Shown: positions 26,120 to 35,964, numbered from the stretch's first letter. The stretch is DNA of 64,000 nt from an uncultured Comamonas sp. (GCA_902175065.1 CABIIJ010000065.1:18516-82515), one strand, 5' to 3'. Notes: generated by a model not told the origin, from the sequence alone. A program made the numbers and translations.

Positions 26120-27006
26120 AGAAAAAAGTAGCTACCGGCCTGACCCTGGCCGCCCTGGGCGCCGTGGGGTTCAGCGGCAAGGCCATCATCGTCAAGCTGG
26201 CCTACCGCTACGGGGTGGATGCCGTCACCCTGCTGATGTACCGCATGCTGTTTTCCCTGCCGATTTTCCTGCTCATGGCATGGTGGGCCGGGCGGGGTCA
26301 AAGGCCGCTGACGCGCCAGGATAGGTGGGGCATTCTGGGCCTGGGGTTTTCCGGTTACTACCTGGCCAGTTTTCTGGACTTTGCCGGGCTGGCGTACATC
26401 ACGGCGGCGCTGGAGCGGCTGATCTTGTACCTCAACCCCACTTTGGTGGTGCTGCTGGGCTGGGTGTTCTACCGCCGGGGCGTCACGCGCGGGCAGCTCC
26501 TGGGCATGGCGCTCAGTTACGGCGGCGTGCTGCTGGTGTTCGGCCACGAGGTCGGTGCCCAGGGCGAACACGCCATTCTGGGGGCGCTGCTGGTGCTGGG
26601 CAGCGCCATCAGCTATGCCGTGTACCTGGTCTACAGCCATCAGCTGGTGCAGCGTCTGGGGGCACTGCGGCTGGTCGGGCTGGCTACCAGCGTGGCCTGC
26701 GTGCTGTGTCTGTTGCAGTTTGTCCTGATGCACCCGCTGTCGGCGGCACTGGTGCCTGCGCCGGTGCTGTGGCTGTCCATCCTCAACGCCACCTTGTGTA
26801 CCGCAGCTCCGGTGGTGATGGTGATGCTGGCGGTGGAGCGCATCGGCGCCGGCATGGCCGCGCAGGCCGGGATGATCGGGCCGCTCTCGACCATCGTCCT
26901 GGCGCTGTGGCTGCTGGACGAGCCGGTCAACGCCTGGATGCTGGGCGGCACCGTGCTGGTGATGGTGGGCATCTACGTCTTCACCCGCATGGCGCGTAAG
27001 GCTTAA
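26083..27006 (+). CDS. EamA/DMT family permease
   Basis: An inner-membrane drug/metabolite transporter of about 307 residues with ten predicted transmembrane helices in two EamA repeats (for example SGKAIIVKLAYRYGVDAV and LVGLATSVACVLCLLQFV). The substrate is unknown. The start is uncertain: TTG 26083 has AAGG seven bases upstream, TTG 26077 is too close to that site, and GTG 26101 lacks one. The first 12 or so codons (rich in Gln, Ala and Glu) come from the right arm of a family A repeat. A SDR gene follows after 38 bases. Confidence 0.85.
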   Translation: MSENESVQAQAAQKKVATGLTLAALGAVGFSGKAIIVKLAYRYGVDAVTLLMYRMLFSLPIFLLMAWWAGRGQRPLTRQDRWGILGLGFSGYYLASFLDFAGLAYITAALERLILYLNPTLVVLLGWVFYRRGVTRGQLLGMALSYGGVLLVFGHEVGAQGEHAILGALLVLGSAISYAVYLVYSHQLVQRLGALRLVGLATSVACVLCLLQFVLMHPLSAALVPAPVLWLSILNATLCTAAPVVMVMLAVERIGAGMAAQAGMIGPLSTIVLALWLLDEPVNAWMLGGTVLVMVGIYVFTRMARKA

Positions 27007-27044
27007 GCAGAGAGAATCCCTCTTTTCGTGAAGGAGACAAAACC

Positions 27045-27869
27045 ATGGATTTAGGCATTGCCGGTAAATGGGCGCTGGTCTGCGCCGCCAGCAAGGGGCT
27101 GGGCCTGGGCTGCGCCCAGGCGCTGGTGGCCGAGGGCGTGAACGTGGTCATCAATGCCCGCACCGAAGGCCCCTTGCAGCAAGCGGCGGAAAAACTCAGA
27201 GCCACTGCCGCAGACTGGGCCAAAGCTGGCGGGCAGAAAGCGCCGGAAGTGATCGCCGTGGCGTGCGACATCACCACTGCGCAAGGCCGTGCGGCGGTAT
27301 TGAATGCTGCCGGTGGCCCGGGGGTGGATTTCGATATTCTGGTCAACAACGCCGGCGGCCCGCCGCCCGGCGATTTCCGTGACTGGCAGCGCGAGGCATG
27401 GATCCGGGCGGTGGATGCCAACATGCTCACCCCGATCGAATTGATCCGGGCCGTGGTCGACGGCATGGCGGCCCGGGGGTTTGGCCGCATCGTGAACATC
27501 ACCTCCAGCGCAGTGAAAGCGCCGATCGACATCCTGGGGCTGTCCAACGGCGCCCGCAGCGGCCTGACCGGGTTCATCGCCGGGCTGGCCCGCTCCGACC
27601 TGGCGGCCCGGGGCGTGACCATGAACAACCTGCTGCCGGGCAAGTTCGATACCGACCGCCTGCAGGCCACTTTTGTCAGCACGGCCGGCAAAACCGGGCA
27701 AACACCCGAGCAGGTGCGTGCTACTCAGCAAGCCCAGGTGCCCGCCGGGCGCTTTGGCACGCCCGCAGAGTTCGGGGCGATCTGCGCCTTCCTGTGCAGC
27801 CAGCAGGCCGGGTATGTGAACGGGCAGAACATCCTGCCCGATGGCGGGTTGTACCCCGGCACGTTCTGA
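27045..27869 (+). CDS. SDR family protein with altered catalytic motif
   Basis: A 274-residue Rossmann-fold protein close to FabG-like SDRs. The cofactor loop is ASKGLGLG instead of TGxxxGIG, and NNAGGPPP follows. The Ser of the tetrad may be kept in NITSSAV, but the usual YxxxK is replaced by SNGAR, so Ser and Arg stand where Tyr and Lys should be. This matches a known divergent BKR-like SDR group without a proper tetrad; the reaction is unknown. The ribosome site AAGGAG lies well placed before the ATG. It may be co-transcribed with the DMT permease upstream. Confidence 0.85.
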   Translation: MDLGIAGKWALVCAASKGLGLGCAQALVAEGVNVVINARTEGPLQQAAEKLRATAADWAKAGGQKAPEVIAVACDITTAQGRAAVLNAAGGPGVDFDILVNNAGGPPPGDFRDWQREAWIRAVDANMLTPIELIRAVVDGMAARGFGRIVNITSSAVKAPIDILGLSNGARSGLTGFIAGLARSDLAARGVTMNNLLPGKFDTDRLQATFVSTAGKTGQTPEQVRATQQAQVPAGRFGTPAEFGAICAFLCSQQAGYVNGQNILPDGGLYPGTF

Positions 27870-27896
27870 TCGTTACCGGGGCCGGGTGCCAGGCGC

Positions 27897-29273
27897 TCAG
27901 GCCGACAGGGATACCGGCTGGGCCACGGTGGCCGTGCTGGCGGTGGCGGGCAGGGCCGTGGTGGCAGGAGCAGCAGGAGCGGGCGTGGCCGTGCCGTCCA
28001 GCGTGGCACGCAGGCGTTCCATGTCCACGCCCTTTTCCCAGCGCGAGACGACCACGGTGGCCACGGCGTTGCCGATGAAGTTGGTCAGGGAGCGGCATTC
28101 GCTCATGAAACGGTCCACGCCCAGAATCAGCGCCATCCCGGCCACGGGCACTTCGGGCACCACGGCCAGCGTGGCCGCCAGGGTGATGAAGCCTGCGCCC
28201 GAGACCCCGGCTGCCCCCTTGGACGAGAGCATGGCCACCAGCAGCAGCATGATCTGGTGGCCCAGGGTCAGATCGATGTTCGTGGCCTGGGCAATGAACA
28301 GCGCTGCCAGCGTCATGTAGATGTTGGTGCCGTCCAGGTTGAAGGAGTAGCCCGTGGGCACGACCAGGCCGACGATGGACTTCTTGCAACCGGCTTTTTC
28401 CATCTTTTCCATCAGCGAAGGCAGGGCCGATTCGGACGAGGAGGTGCCCAGCACCAGCAGCAGCTCTTCCTTCAGGTAGCGGATCAGCTTGAACACCGAG
28501 AAGCCGCAGGCGCGTGCCACGGTGCCCAGCACCACCACCACGAACAGCAAAGAGGTCAGGTAGAAGGCCAGCACCAGCTCGGCCAGATTCAGCAGCGAAC
28601 CCAGGCCGAACTTGCCGATGGTGTAGGCCATGGCCCCGAAGGCGCCGATGGGTGCGGCCTTCATGATGATGCTGACCAGCTTGAACACGGGCTTGGTCAG
28701 CGCCTCGAAGAAGTGCAGCACCGGCTTGCCCGCGTCGCCCGTCATGGCCAGCGAAATGCCGAACAGCACGGCCACCAGCAGCACCTGCAGGATGTTGTCG
28801 CCCACGAACGGGCTGATCAGCGTCTTGGGGATGACGTCCATCAGGAAGTTGGTCAGCGTCATGTCGTGGGTCTTGGCCACGTAGCCTTTCACGGCGGTCT
28901 GGTCCAGGTCGGCGGGGTTGATGTTCATGCCCGCGCCGGGCTGCACCACGTTGGCCACGATCAGGCCCACCACCAGCGCCAGGGTGGAAAAGGTCAGAAA
29001 GTAGGCCATGGCCTTGCCGAAGACCCGGCCCACGGCGCTCAACTGCGTCATGCCCGCGATGCCGGTGACGATGGTCAGGAAAATCACCGGCGCGATGATC
29101 ATCTTGATCAGCTTGATGAAGGCATCGCCAAACGGCTTCATGGCTTCGCCGTAGGCCGGTTCGAAGTAACCCAGCAGGATGCCGGCCACGATGGCAAAGA
29201 CCACCTGGAAGTACAACTGGCGGTAGAACGGGAGCTTGAGCTGGGCAATGGTCTCGGCATGAATCGGGTGCAT
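27897..29273 (-). CDS. dctA: C4-dicarboxylate:cation symporter DctA
   Basis: Imports succinate, fumarate and malate with protons or sodium. The 458-residue membrane protein of the glutamate/dicarboxylate symporter (DAACS) family starts with [20 protein letters not shown], has the serine-rich loop [17 protein letters not shown] and the [19 protein letters not shown] motif. The start at 29273 has GGAAG nine bases upstream. It is divergent from a hybrid sensor kinase, and the matching response regulator lies just beyond that kinase, so the three probably form a regulated uptake unit. The C-terminus is Ala/Thr-rich. Confidence 0.95.
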   Translation of the reverse strand: MHPIHAETIAQLKLPFYRQLYFQVVFAIVAGILLGYFEPAYGEAMKPFGDAFIKLIKMIIAPVIFLTIVTGIAGMTQLSAVGRVFGKAMAYFLTFSTLALVVGLIVANVVQPGAGMNINPADLDQTAVKGYVAKTHDMTLTNFLMDVIPKTLISPFVGDNILQVLLVAVLFGISLAMTGDAGKPVLHFFEALTKPVFKLVSIIMKAAPIGAFGAMAYTIGKFGLGSLLNLAELVLAFYLTSLLFVVVVLGTVARACGFSVFKLIRYLKEELLLVLGTSSSESALPSLMEKMEKAGCKKSIVGLVVPTGYSFNLDGTNIYMTLAALFIAQATNIDLTLGHQIMLLLVAMLSSKGAAGVSGAGFITLAATLAVVPEVPVAGMALILGVDRFMSECRSLTNFIGNAVATVVVSRWEKGVDMERLRATLDGTATPAPAAPATTALPATASTATVAQPVSLSA

Positions 29274-29425
29274 ACGGAATCTTCCACGGGCAACGGTTGG
29301 CACCACGCAGGTGCAGGTGCCCGGTTTTTACCTGCCCTGCAGGCAGATGCCGATAACCTATTGGTATTAGAAAGAAGCTGTTCGCGATCTCCGTGCGGGT
29401 GTGCAGTCGCGGGCACACTTGCGCC
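29274..29425. promoter_or_regulatory. divergent dctA / sensor kinase control region
   Basis: 152 bases between divergent start codons. It contains an imperfect dyad TAACCTATTGGTATTA (29354-29369) and a GGCACC...GGTGCC inverted repeat near 29300-29325, either of which could bind the LuxR-type regulator encoded at 32097-32753. Promoters for both genes must lie here, but I could not assign them confidently. Confidence 0.45.
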
Positions 29426-32089
29426 ATGTTTGCTTCTCTTCGCCGCCGTCCCTTCTGGATCGTTGCCATTCTTTTGTGCGGCATGCTGCTGAGCATGTTG
29501 ATCGTGGGCTGGCTGACATGGCTGCATGCCCTGCGCAGCCAAAGCGAAGTCTTTCAGCGACAGCTCGAGGTACGCGCACAGGCCCTGACACAGCGCGTGG
29601 ATCGCTACCGTACCCTGCCCCAGGTGCTGTCGCTCGATACGGAGCTGCGCCAGGCGCTGCAGCATCCCCTGAGCGCCCGGGAGGTGGACTACCTCAACCG
29701 CAAGCTGGAGCGTGCCAACGGTGCCAGCCAGTCATCCACCCTCACGTTGATCGACCGGCACGGCCTGGCCATTGCCGCCAGCAACTGGCGCGAGCTAAAC
29801 AACAACGTGGGCGAGAACTACAGCTACCGCCCCTATGTGCAGCAGGCCCTGGCCTCGGGCAGTGGCCGCTTCTACGGCATTGGCACGACCACGGGCTTGC
29901 CGGGCTACTTTCTTTCCCAGGCCATTTACAGCGAGACTGGCGAGATCATCGGGCTGATTGCCATCAAGATTGCCTTGCAGGAGCTCGAACGCCAGTGGCC
30001 GCGCACCAACGACGTGGTGGTGGTGTCGGACGCGTACGGCGTCATCTTCCTGACCAGCCGTGCAGACTGGCGCTACCGCCTGCTGAAGCCATTGACAACC
30101 GAGGCCCTGGCCGAGCTGGCCGCCACGCGCCAGTACCAGACGGAAACACTCACCCCTCTGGAGTTGCGCGTGCACAAGCACCTGGCCGACGGCAGCCGCC
30201 TGGTCACCATCGGGGATGCCAGGCTGCCCCGGCGCATGCTGCTGCAAAGCGTGGATCTGCCCAACAGTAACTGGCAGATGTACCTGCTGCACGACACCGG
30301 CGCCAGTGCTGCCACCAGCTGGTGGGCCGCTGCGGCTGCGGCGGGTCTGTGGCTGGCGGGGGGGCTGCTGGTGCTGTTCGTGCGCCAGCGCCAGCGCATC
30401 ATTCGTCTGCGCTTGCGCAGTCGCCAGGAGCTGGAGACCGTGCTCAAGCAGCACGCACAAGAGCTGCGTACCGCCCAGGATGGCATCGTGCAGGCTGCGC
30501 AGCAGGCCGACACCGGCCTGTCGCGCAGCCTGGAGCACCTGCCCCAGGGCGTGGTCATCATCGATGCCGACCTCAATCTGGTGGCCTGGAATTCACGCTA
30601 CCTGGAACTCTTTCGCTACCCTGCCGAGCTGGTGCGCGTGGGCGCACCCATTGAAAGCCTGCTGCGCTTCAATGCACGGCGCGGCCTGCTGGGCAAGGCT
30701 CCGACGGAAGATGCCGTACAGCGCCGCCTGGGCCACTTGCGCAGCGGCAAGCCGCATTTGCACGAAAGTGAAAAAGGCGATGGCATGGTGCTGGAGATAC
30801 GCGGCAATCCGCTGCCCGATGGCGGCTTTGTCACCAGCTATGCCGATATCACCAGCTACAAGAATGCTGCCCGCGAGCTGCGCTCCCTGGCCGATGCGCT
30901 GGAGCGGCGTATTGCCGAACGCACCCGTGACCTGGAGGCCGCCCGCCAGGAGGCCGAACAGGCCAATCGCTACAAAACCCGTTTTGTGAATGCGGCTGTG
31001 CACGACCTGCTGCAGCCCCTGAATGCGGCCCGCATGTTCACCAGCCTGCTGCCCAACCACGTGCAGGATGTCGCGGGCCGCCGTGTGGTCGAAAGCATCG
31101 ATGCGGCCCTGGCCTCGCAAGATGCCATCCTGGCCAGCCTGCTGGACATTGCCCGCATGGAGTCGGGCCAGCTGGAAGTGCATGTGCGCGACTTTGCCCT
31201 CGATGCCCTGCTGCAGGTGGTGCACAACAACTTCCGCCTTCTGGCCGAGAGCGAAGGGCTGGAATTGCGCACCCATGCCTGCGCCCTGGTGGTGCGCAGC
31301 GACGAGGCGCTGTTGCGCCGCATCGTGCAGAACTTTGTCTCCAATGCCATCCGCTACACCCGCGCAGGCCGGATCGTGGTGGGTTGCCGCCGCGTGGGCC
31401 GGCAGGTGCGCATCGAGGTGCATGACCAGGGGCCGGGCATTCCGGCCGGCCAGCAGCGGGAAATTTTCGAGGAATTCCGCCGCCTGCATGAGGGCCATGC
31501 CGACGACCGGGGCACGGGCCTGGGGCTGGCCATCGTCGAGCGCCTGGGCAAGCTGCTGGGCCATCCGATCGGCCTGCGCTCCACGCCGGGGCGGGGCAGC
31601 ATCTTCTGGGTGCAGGTGCCGCTGGGCGATGCCCGGGCCTTGCCGCCTGCCGCTCCGGCCAGCGTTCCGGCAGGCCAGGAGGATGCACCTCTGCAAGGCC
31701 GCGTGGTCTGGTACGTCGACGACGACCCCCAGACCTGTGCGGCCACCCGCGCCCTGCTGGAGCGCTGGGGCTGCACCGTGCCGTGCGCCGGTGGCCCGCA
31801 GGAGGCGCTGGCGCAAGTCTTGAGCCAGCCCCAGGCCGTGCCGCATCTGGTGCTGCTGGATGTCCACCTGGGCAGCGGCCTGTACGGGCCGGATTTCTAT
31901 GCCCAGCTCTCTGCCCAGTGGGGGCAAACGCCGCCCGTCATTCTGGTCACTGCCGAGCACGACGCCGCCTTGCGCCGTCAGGCCGCCGAACGCGGCTGGG
32001 GGTTTCTGGCCAAGCCCGTGCGCCCGCCCGCCTTGCGGGCCTTGATGAGCCAGACCTTGCTGCGTCTGGGCGAAAACAGCGGGCACTGA
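29426..32089 (+). CDS. hybrid sensor histidine kinase with extracytoplasmic sensor, PAS and receiver domains
   Basis: An 887-residue membrane kinase. TM1 is at about residues 10-33, followed by a periplasmic sensor of about 260 residues (NVGENYSYRPYVQQAL resembles DctB-type Cache sensors). TM2 is near 295-318, then a coiled linker, a PAS domain at about 365-460, a HisKA domain with the phospho-acceptor His in AVHDLLQPLNAARMF near residue 525, a HATPase with DQGPGIPAGQ and GTGLGLAI, and a C-terminal receiver (YVDDDPQT, LLDVHL, VTAE, AKPV). All key residues are present. The start ATG 29426 precedes TM1. Divergence from dctA suggests C4-dicarboxylate sensing (inference). Confidence 0.93.
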   Translation: MFASLRRRPFWIVAILLCGMLLSMLIVGWLTWLHALRSQSEVFQRQLEVRAQALTQRVDRYRTLPQVLSLDTELRQALQHPLSAREVDYLNRKLERANGASQSSTLTLIDRHGLAIAASNWRELNNNVGENYSYRPYVQQALASGSGRFYGIGTTTGLPGYFLSQAIYSETGEIIGLIAIKIALQELERQWPRTNDVVVVSDAYGVIFLTSRADWRYRLLKPLTTEALAELAATRQYQTETLTPLELRVHKHLADGSRLVTIGDARLPRRMLLQSVDLPNSNWQMYLLHDTGASAATSWWAAAAAAGLWLAGGLLVLFVRQRQRIIRLRLRSRQELETVLKQHAQELRTAQDGIVQAAQQADTGLSRSLEHLPQGVVIIDADLNLVAWNSRYLELFRYPAELVRVGAPIESLLRFNARRGLLGKAPTEDAVQRRLGHLRSGKPHLHESEKGDGMVLEIRGNPLPDGGFVTSYADITSYKNAARELRSLADALERRIAERTRDLEAARQEAEQANRYKTRFVNAAVHDLLQPLNAARMFTSLLPNHVQDVAGRRVVESIDAALASQDAILASLLDIARMESGQLEVHVRDFALDALLQVVHNNFRLLAESEGLELRTHACALVVRSDEALLRRIVQNFVSNAIRYTRAGRIVVGCRRVGRQVRIEVHDQGPGIPAGQQREIFEEFRRLHEGHADDRGTGLGLAIVERLGKLLGHPIGLRSTPGRGSIFWVQVPLGDARALPPAAPASVPAGQEDAPLQGRVVWYVDDDPQTCAATRALLERWGCTVPCAGGPQEALAQVLSQPQAVPHLVLLDVHLGSGLYGPDFYAQLSAQWGQTPPVILVTAEHDAALRRQAAERGWGFLAKPVRPPALRALMSQTLLRLGENSGH

Positions 32090-32096
32090 TGGGCGC

Positions 32097-32753
32097 TCAG
32101 ACCTCTTGGTCGTTTTCCAGGCTTTTGACCAGCACTGCGGCCTGTGTGCGGCTATAGCAGCCGAGTTTTTTCAGGATGGCCGTCACGTGCACCTTGACGG
32201 TGTTTTCGGCCAGCCCCAGCGCATGGGCGATCTGCTTGTTGAGCAGGCCGTCGGCCAGGCACAGCAGCACGCGAAACTGCTGGGGCGTGAGTTGGGCCAG
32301 TCGGGCGGCCAGGTCGGCATCGGCCTGGGAGCGCTCGGCCGTCATCGGCGGAAACCAGCTGCCGCCGTCCAGCACGGCTGCCACGGCGTCGGCAATGTCC
32401 TGCCCGGATGCGGATTTGGGGATGAAGCCTGCCGCCCCGAACTGCTGGGCGCGGCGGATGACGCGCGGATGGTCGTTGGAGGAGATGATGGCCACGGGAA
32501 TGTGCGGGTACTCGCCCCGCACGTGCAGCAAGGTGGAAAAGCCCCGCACGCCGGGCATGGTCAGGTCCAGCAGCACCAGCTCGACCTGCGGATGCGCTTG
32601 CAGCGTGCTGCTGACGGCGGCGGCGCTGGCGGCCTCCAGCGTGGCGTAGTGCATGAAGCGCTCGCGCAGCACATGCAGCACCGCAGCGCGAAACAGCGGG
32701 TGGTCGTCGGCAACGAGCAGGCTGGGTTCGGACATCACGGTGCACTCTGCCAT
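32097..32753 (-). CDS. LuxR/NarL-type response regulator
   Basis: A 218-residue regulator with an N-terminal receiver (LLVADDHPLFRAAVLHVL, phospho-acceptor Asp in LVLLDLTMPG) and a C-terminal LuxR-type helix-turn-helix (LTPQQFRVLLCLADGLLNKQ, GLAENTVKVHVTAILKKLG). It is probably the output partner of the hybrid kinase at 29426-32089, whose stop codon lies only seven bases away on the opposite strand, and a likely regulator of dctA. A second Met six codons in (position 32735) is an alternative start. Confidence 0.93.
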   Translation of the reverse strand: MAECTVMSEPSLLVADDHPLFRAAVLHVLRERFMHYATLEAASAAAVSSTLQAHPQVELVLLDLTMPGVRGFSTLLHVRGEYPHIPVAIISSNDHPRVIRRAQQFGAAGFIPKSASGQDIADAVAAVLDGGSWFPPMTAERSQADADLAARLAQLTPQQFRVLLCLADGLLNKQIAHALGLAENTVKVHVTAILKKLGCYSRTQAAVLVKSLENDQEV

Positions 32754-32763
32754 GCCGTTGGCC

Positions 32764-33663
32764 TCAGCGGCGGGACGCCACCCAGATGCCGCCCACGATC
32801 AGCACGAAGGCCCCGGCGTGGTAGAGCTGGGGCGCCTGCCCCAGCACCAGCACCGACAGAATGGCGGTGAACAGCGGAATCAGGTTGGCAAAAAAGCCCG
32901 CCACCGTGGGATTGGAGCGCCGCACCCCCGCGCCCCAGCAGCGGTAGGCCAGGATGGCCGGGCCGATGGCGATGAACAGCAGGGCGGCAGCCAGCGGCCA
33001 GCCCAGGGTCAGGCGAAAGCCGCCCAGGCCCGCTTCCGCCCCGGTGAACAGCCCCGACCACAGCACGCCGAACACCAGTTGGGCCAGCAGGAAGGCAGCC
33101 CAGTCGCTTTTGAATTCCTGCGGGCCGGGGGCTTTGGTGAGCAGCCAGGTGTAGAGCGACCAGAGCAGCGTGGCCAGCAGCATGAACAGGTCGCCCGGCA
33201 CCAGTTGCAGGTGGCGCAGCACGTCGATGTCGCCGCGCGTGAGCACCAGCACCACCCCGGCAATCGACAGCAGTGCCCCGACGATCTGGCGGCCATTGAT
33301 GCGGGTGCCCCAGAACAGGCGGCCCAGGCCCAGCATCCAGATCGGCATACTGGCACTGACCAGGGTGACGTTGAGCGGGCTGGAGGTTTTCAGCGACAGG
33401 TACAGCAGGCTGTTGTAGCAGGCGATGCCCAGGAAACCCAGCACGGCATAGGCACGCCAGTGCTGCCACAGCGGGCTGCCCTTGGCCAGCACGCGCCAGG
33501 CGATGGGCAGCAACAGCAGCACGGCCAGCGCCCAGCGCACGAAGTTCAGCGCAAAGGGCGAGATCAGGTCGTGTACCAGGCGGCCCACGATGGCGTTGCC
33601 GGCCCACAGCAGGGGGGCGGCGGTCAGCAGGGCTGCCGTGCCCAGATTCAAAGGTGCAGTCAT
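32764..33663 (-). CDS. EamA/DMT family permease
   Basis: A 299-residue inner-membrane protein with ten predicted helices and two EamA domains (APLLWAGNAIVGRLV near the start; SNPTVAGFFANLIPLFTAI in the second). It is a metabolite exporter type with unknown substrate. It lies ten bases upstream of the response regulator on the same strand, so they may be co-transcribed. It is not closely similar to the other DMT permease at 26083. Confidence 0.88.
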   Translation of the reverse strand: MTAPLNLGTAALLTAAPLLWAGNAIVGRLVHDLISPFALNFVRWALAVLLLLPIAWRVLAKGSPLWQHWRAYAVLGFLGIACYNSLLYLSLKTSSPLNVTLVSASMPIWMLGLGRLFWGTRINGRQIVGALLSIAGVVLVLTRGDIDVLRHLQLVPGDLFMLLATLLWSLYTWLLTKAPGPQEFKSDWAAFLLAQLVFGVLWSGLFTGAEAGLGGFRLTLGWPLAAALLFIAIGPAILAYRCWGAGVRRSNPTVAGFFANLIPLFTAILSVLVLGQAPQLYHAGAFVLIVGGIWVASRR

Positions 33664-33742
33664 CGGGCGATGCTAATGCCTGTGCCGCCAGTGGCGCGGC
33701 ATCCGGCACGGGAAGATGGCAGGGGTATCCAAGAACCTGTTC

Positions 33743-35383
33743 TCAGTGCAGGTCGCGCAGGCGCGGGGCGATGGCCCCGGCGGCTTCCAGCACGGGGTAG
33801 GCCAGGGAGCAGAGCAGGGAGTTGATGCGTTTCAGGTCGCTGATCATGTCGATGTGCAGGGCGCTGGTTTCGATGCTCTTGACCTTGCCGTCGGACAGGC
33901 GGTTGAGGTGGCTGGCCGCGTAGGCCAGCTCCAGGTCGCGGAAACGCGCCTTTTCTTCCAGCAGGCGCTGCGCGTCGCGCACGTTGCCGCTGAGGAAGAC
34001 GCTCATCGCCAGCCGCAGGTTGGCCACCAGATGGGCGTGCATGCGGTTGATTTCCTCCAGCCCGGCGCTGGAGAAGTCGCGGCCCTTCTTGATCTTCTTG
34101 TCTTCCACTTCCTGCAGGATGCGCTCGACCAGATCGCCCACCTGCTCCATGTTGATGGTGAAGTTGATGACTTCCGTCCAGCGCTGGCCCTCGCGCTCGT
34201 CCAGTTCGGCGCGGGAAATCTTGGTCATGTAGTACTTGATGGCGGAATACAGGTCGTCCACCTGGTCGTCCAGGCTGCGCAGGTGCTGGGCCAGCTCGGC
34301 GTCGTTGTCTTCCCAGACTTTCTTCAGGCCGCCGAGCATGGTCTCGACAACGTCGGCCTGGTGCAGCGCCTCGCGGGCGGCGCAGGAAATCGCCAGCGAT
34401 GGTGTGGCCAGGGCCGAGCCGTCCAGGTGGTGCGGGCGGGTGGACGAGGGCGCAGCCACCTCGGTGGGCAGGATTTTTTCCACCAGCGCAGCAAAGCGCC
34501 CGGTGAACTGCACGCACAGCAGGGCCACCACCAGGTTGAACAGCAGGTGGAACAGCACCACCTGTGCGCCGATATTGGGCACCAGCGGGGCGACGTAGGT
34601 GAGCCAGGGCTGGATCAGCCCGACCATGGCGGCCACGCCGACCACCTTGAACAGCAGGTTGCCCAGCGGCACCTGGCGCACCTGCACGCTGGACTTGAGC
34701 GTGGTCAGCAGGGCCAGCATGCCGCTGCCCAGGTTGGCCCCCAGCACCAGCCCCAGGGCCACGTCGCCCGGAATGCCGCCGGAGCCGGCCAGGGCCGACA
34801 CCAGCAGCACGGTGGCCAGGCTGGAGTAGGAAATAACGGCCAGCACCGCACCGGTGATGATCTCCAGCGTGATGTCGCTGGTCACGGCCAGCAGCAGGGT
34901 GCGCACCGTCTCCGACTGGGTGAGCACCAGCGTGGCCTCGGTAATCAGGCGCAGGGCCAGCAGCATCAGCCCCAGGCCGATCAGCACGCGGCCGATGCGG
35001 CCCACTTTGGTGTCCTGGCGGGCGACGTACAGCACCACGCCGGTGAAGATGCACAGTGGCGAGAGCCAGGACAAATCCAGCGAGAACACCACCGCCATCA
35101 GGCTGGAGCCGACGTCCGCCCCCAGCATGACGATCAGGGCCGAAGTCAGCGAAATCATCCCCTGCCCGACGAAGGCCGAGACGATCAGCGCCGTGGCCGT
35201 GCTCGACTGCACGATGGCCGTCACCCCCACGCCGGAGAGCAGGGCCGTCAGCCGCGTGCTCACGCCCCGGGAAATCAACTGGCGCAAGTTCGCGCCGAAG
35301 ACCCGCAGGATGCCGGTACGCACCATCTGGATGCCCCACACCAGCAGGGCAATGGCGGCCAGGAGATTGAGTAGATGCTGCAT
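33743..35383 (-). CDS. Na/Pi cotransporter family protein with PhoU-like tail
   Basis: A 546-residue membrane protein of the NptA/YjbB type. The first Na/Pi repeat carries VTAIVQSSTATALIVSAF near residue 63; the second has ISYSSLATVLLVSALAG near residue 183, with SYSS in place of the second QSS. After about residue 340 the protein is a soluble helical domain of PhoU type. Such proteins move phosphate (mostly export in YjbB). The ATG 35383 is chosen over a TTG 24 bases upstream; neither has a strong ribosome site. It lies 68 bases after lspA on the same strand. Confidence 0.88.
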   Translation of the reverse strand: MQHLLNLLAAIALLVWGIQMVRTGILRVFGANLRQLISRGVSTRLTALLSGVGVTAIVQSSTATALIVSAFVGQGMISLTSALIVMLGADVGSSLMAVVFSLDLSWLSPLCIFTGVVLYVARQDTKVGRIGRVLIGLGLMLLALRLITEATLVLTQSETVRTLLLAVTSDITLEIITGAVLAVISYSSLATVLLVSALAGSGGIPGDVALGLVLGANLGSGMLALLTTLKSSVQVRQVPLGNLLFKVVGVAAMVGLIQPWLTYVAPLVPNIGAQVVLFHLLFNLVVALLCVQFTGRFAALVEKILPTEVAAPSSTRPHHLDGSALATPSLAISCAAREALHQADVVETMLGGLKKVWEDNDAELAQHLRSLDDQVDDLYSAIKYYMTKISRAELDEREGQRWTEVINFTINMEQVGDLVERILQEVEDKKIKKGRDFSSAGLEEINRMHAHLVANLRLAMSVFLSGNVRDAQRLLEEKARFRDLELAYAASHLNRLSDGKVKSIETSALHIDMISDLKRINSLLCSLAYPVLEAAGAIAPRLRDLH

Positions 35384-35451
35384 AAAGTGAAAAACAAAAC
35401 CCGCCAATATACGCCGGGGCGGACAAGCCCGCTGGCTGCCGGGGTGTCAGC

Positions 35452-35964
35452 TCACGGCGTGGCCGGCTGGCTGCGGCGGCTGCGCAGCAGCTCGTCCAGG
35501 ATGAGCAGCGCCGCGCCCAGGGTGATGCCCATGTCGGCCACGTTGAAGGCCGGGAAGTGGCGGCTGCCCCAGTAGAAGTCCAGAAAATCCACCACGTAGC
35601 CGTGCATCAGCCGGTCCAGCACGTTGCCGATGGCCCCGCCCAGGATGCTGGCCAGCGCGAAGCAGAACAGCTTCTGCCCCGGGTATTTGCGCAACTGCCA
35701 GGTGATCAGCACCGTGGCCCCTGCGCCGATGCCGACGAACAGCCAGCGCTGCCAGCCGCCGTGGTCGGCCAGGAAGGAGAAGGCCGCCCCGGTGTTGTGC
35801 GCCCGCACGATGTTGAAGAAGCCGGTGACGGGCGTGCTGTCCCACAGCGCGTAGTGGCGCAGGATCCACTGCTTGGTCAGTTGGTCGATCGCCAGCACCA
35901 GCAGCGCCCAGGCCAGCCAGGGCCAGATGCGGGGGCGGGGAGAGGGGGTATTCATTGTTTTCAT
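35452..35964 (-). CDS. lspA: lipoprotein signal peptidase (signal peptidase II)
   Basis: An aspartyl protease that cleaves signal peptides of prolipoproteins. The 170-residue protein has four membrane helices. The catalytic Asp residues lie in [17 protein letters not shown] and FNVADMGIT, and [17 protein letters not shown] is conserved. It is the third gene of the classic ribF-ileS-lspA order. A family A repeat fills the 84 bases between ileS and lspA, and its arm provides the AAGCGGA sequence just before the ATG. Another ATG three codons in (35955) is possible. Confidence 0.96.
   Translation of the reverse strand: MKTMNTPSPRPRIWPWLAWALLVLAIDQLTKQWILRHYALWDSTPVTGFFNIVRAHNTGAAFSFLADHGGWQRWLFVGIGAGATVLITWQLRKYPGQKLFCFALASILGGAIGNVLDRLMHGYVVDFLDFYWGSRHFPAFNVADMGITLGAALLILDELLRSRRSQPATP

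Noticed and set aside
33728..33745. AGAACCTGTTCTC near the end of the Na/Pi gene as another copy of the window-end repeat
   Set aside because: Only about 13 bases match and the similarity stops at once; this can be chance.
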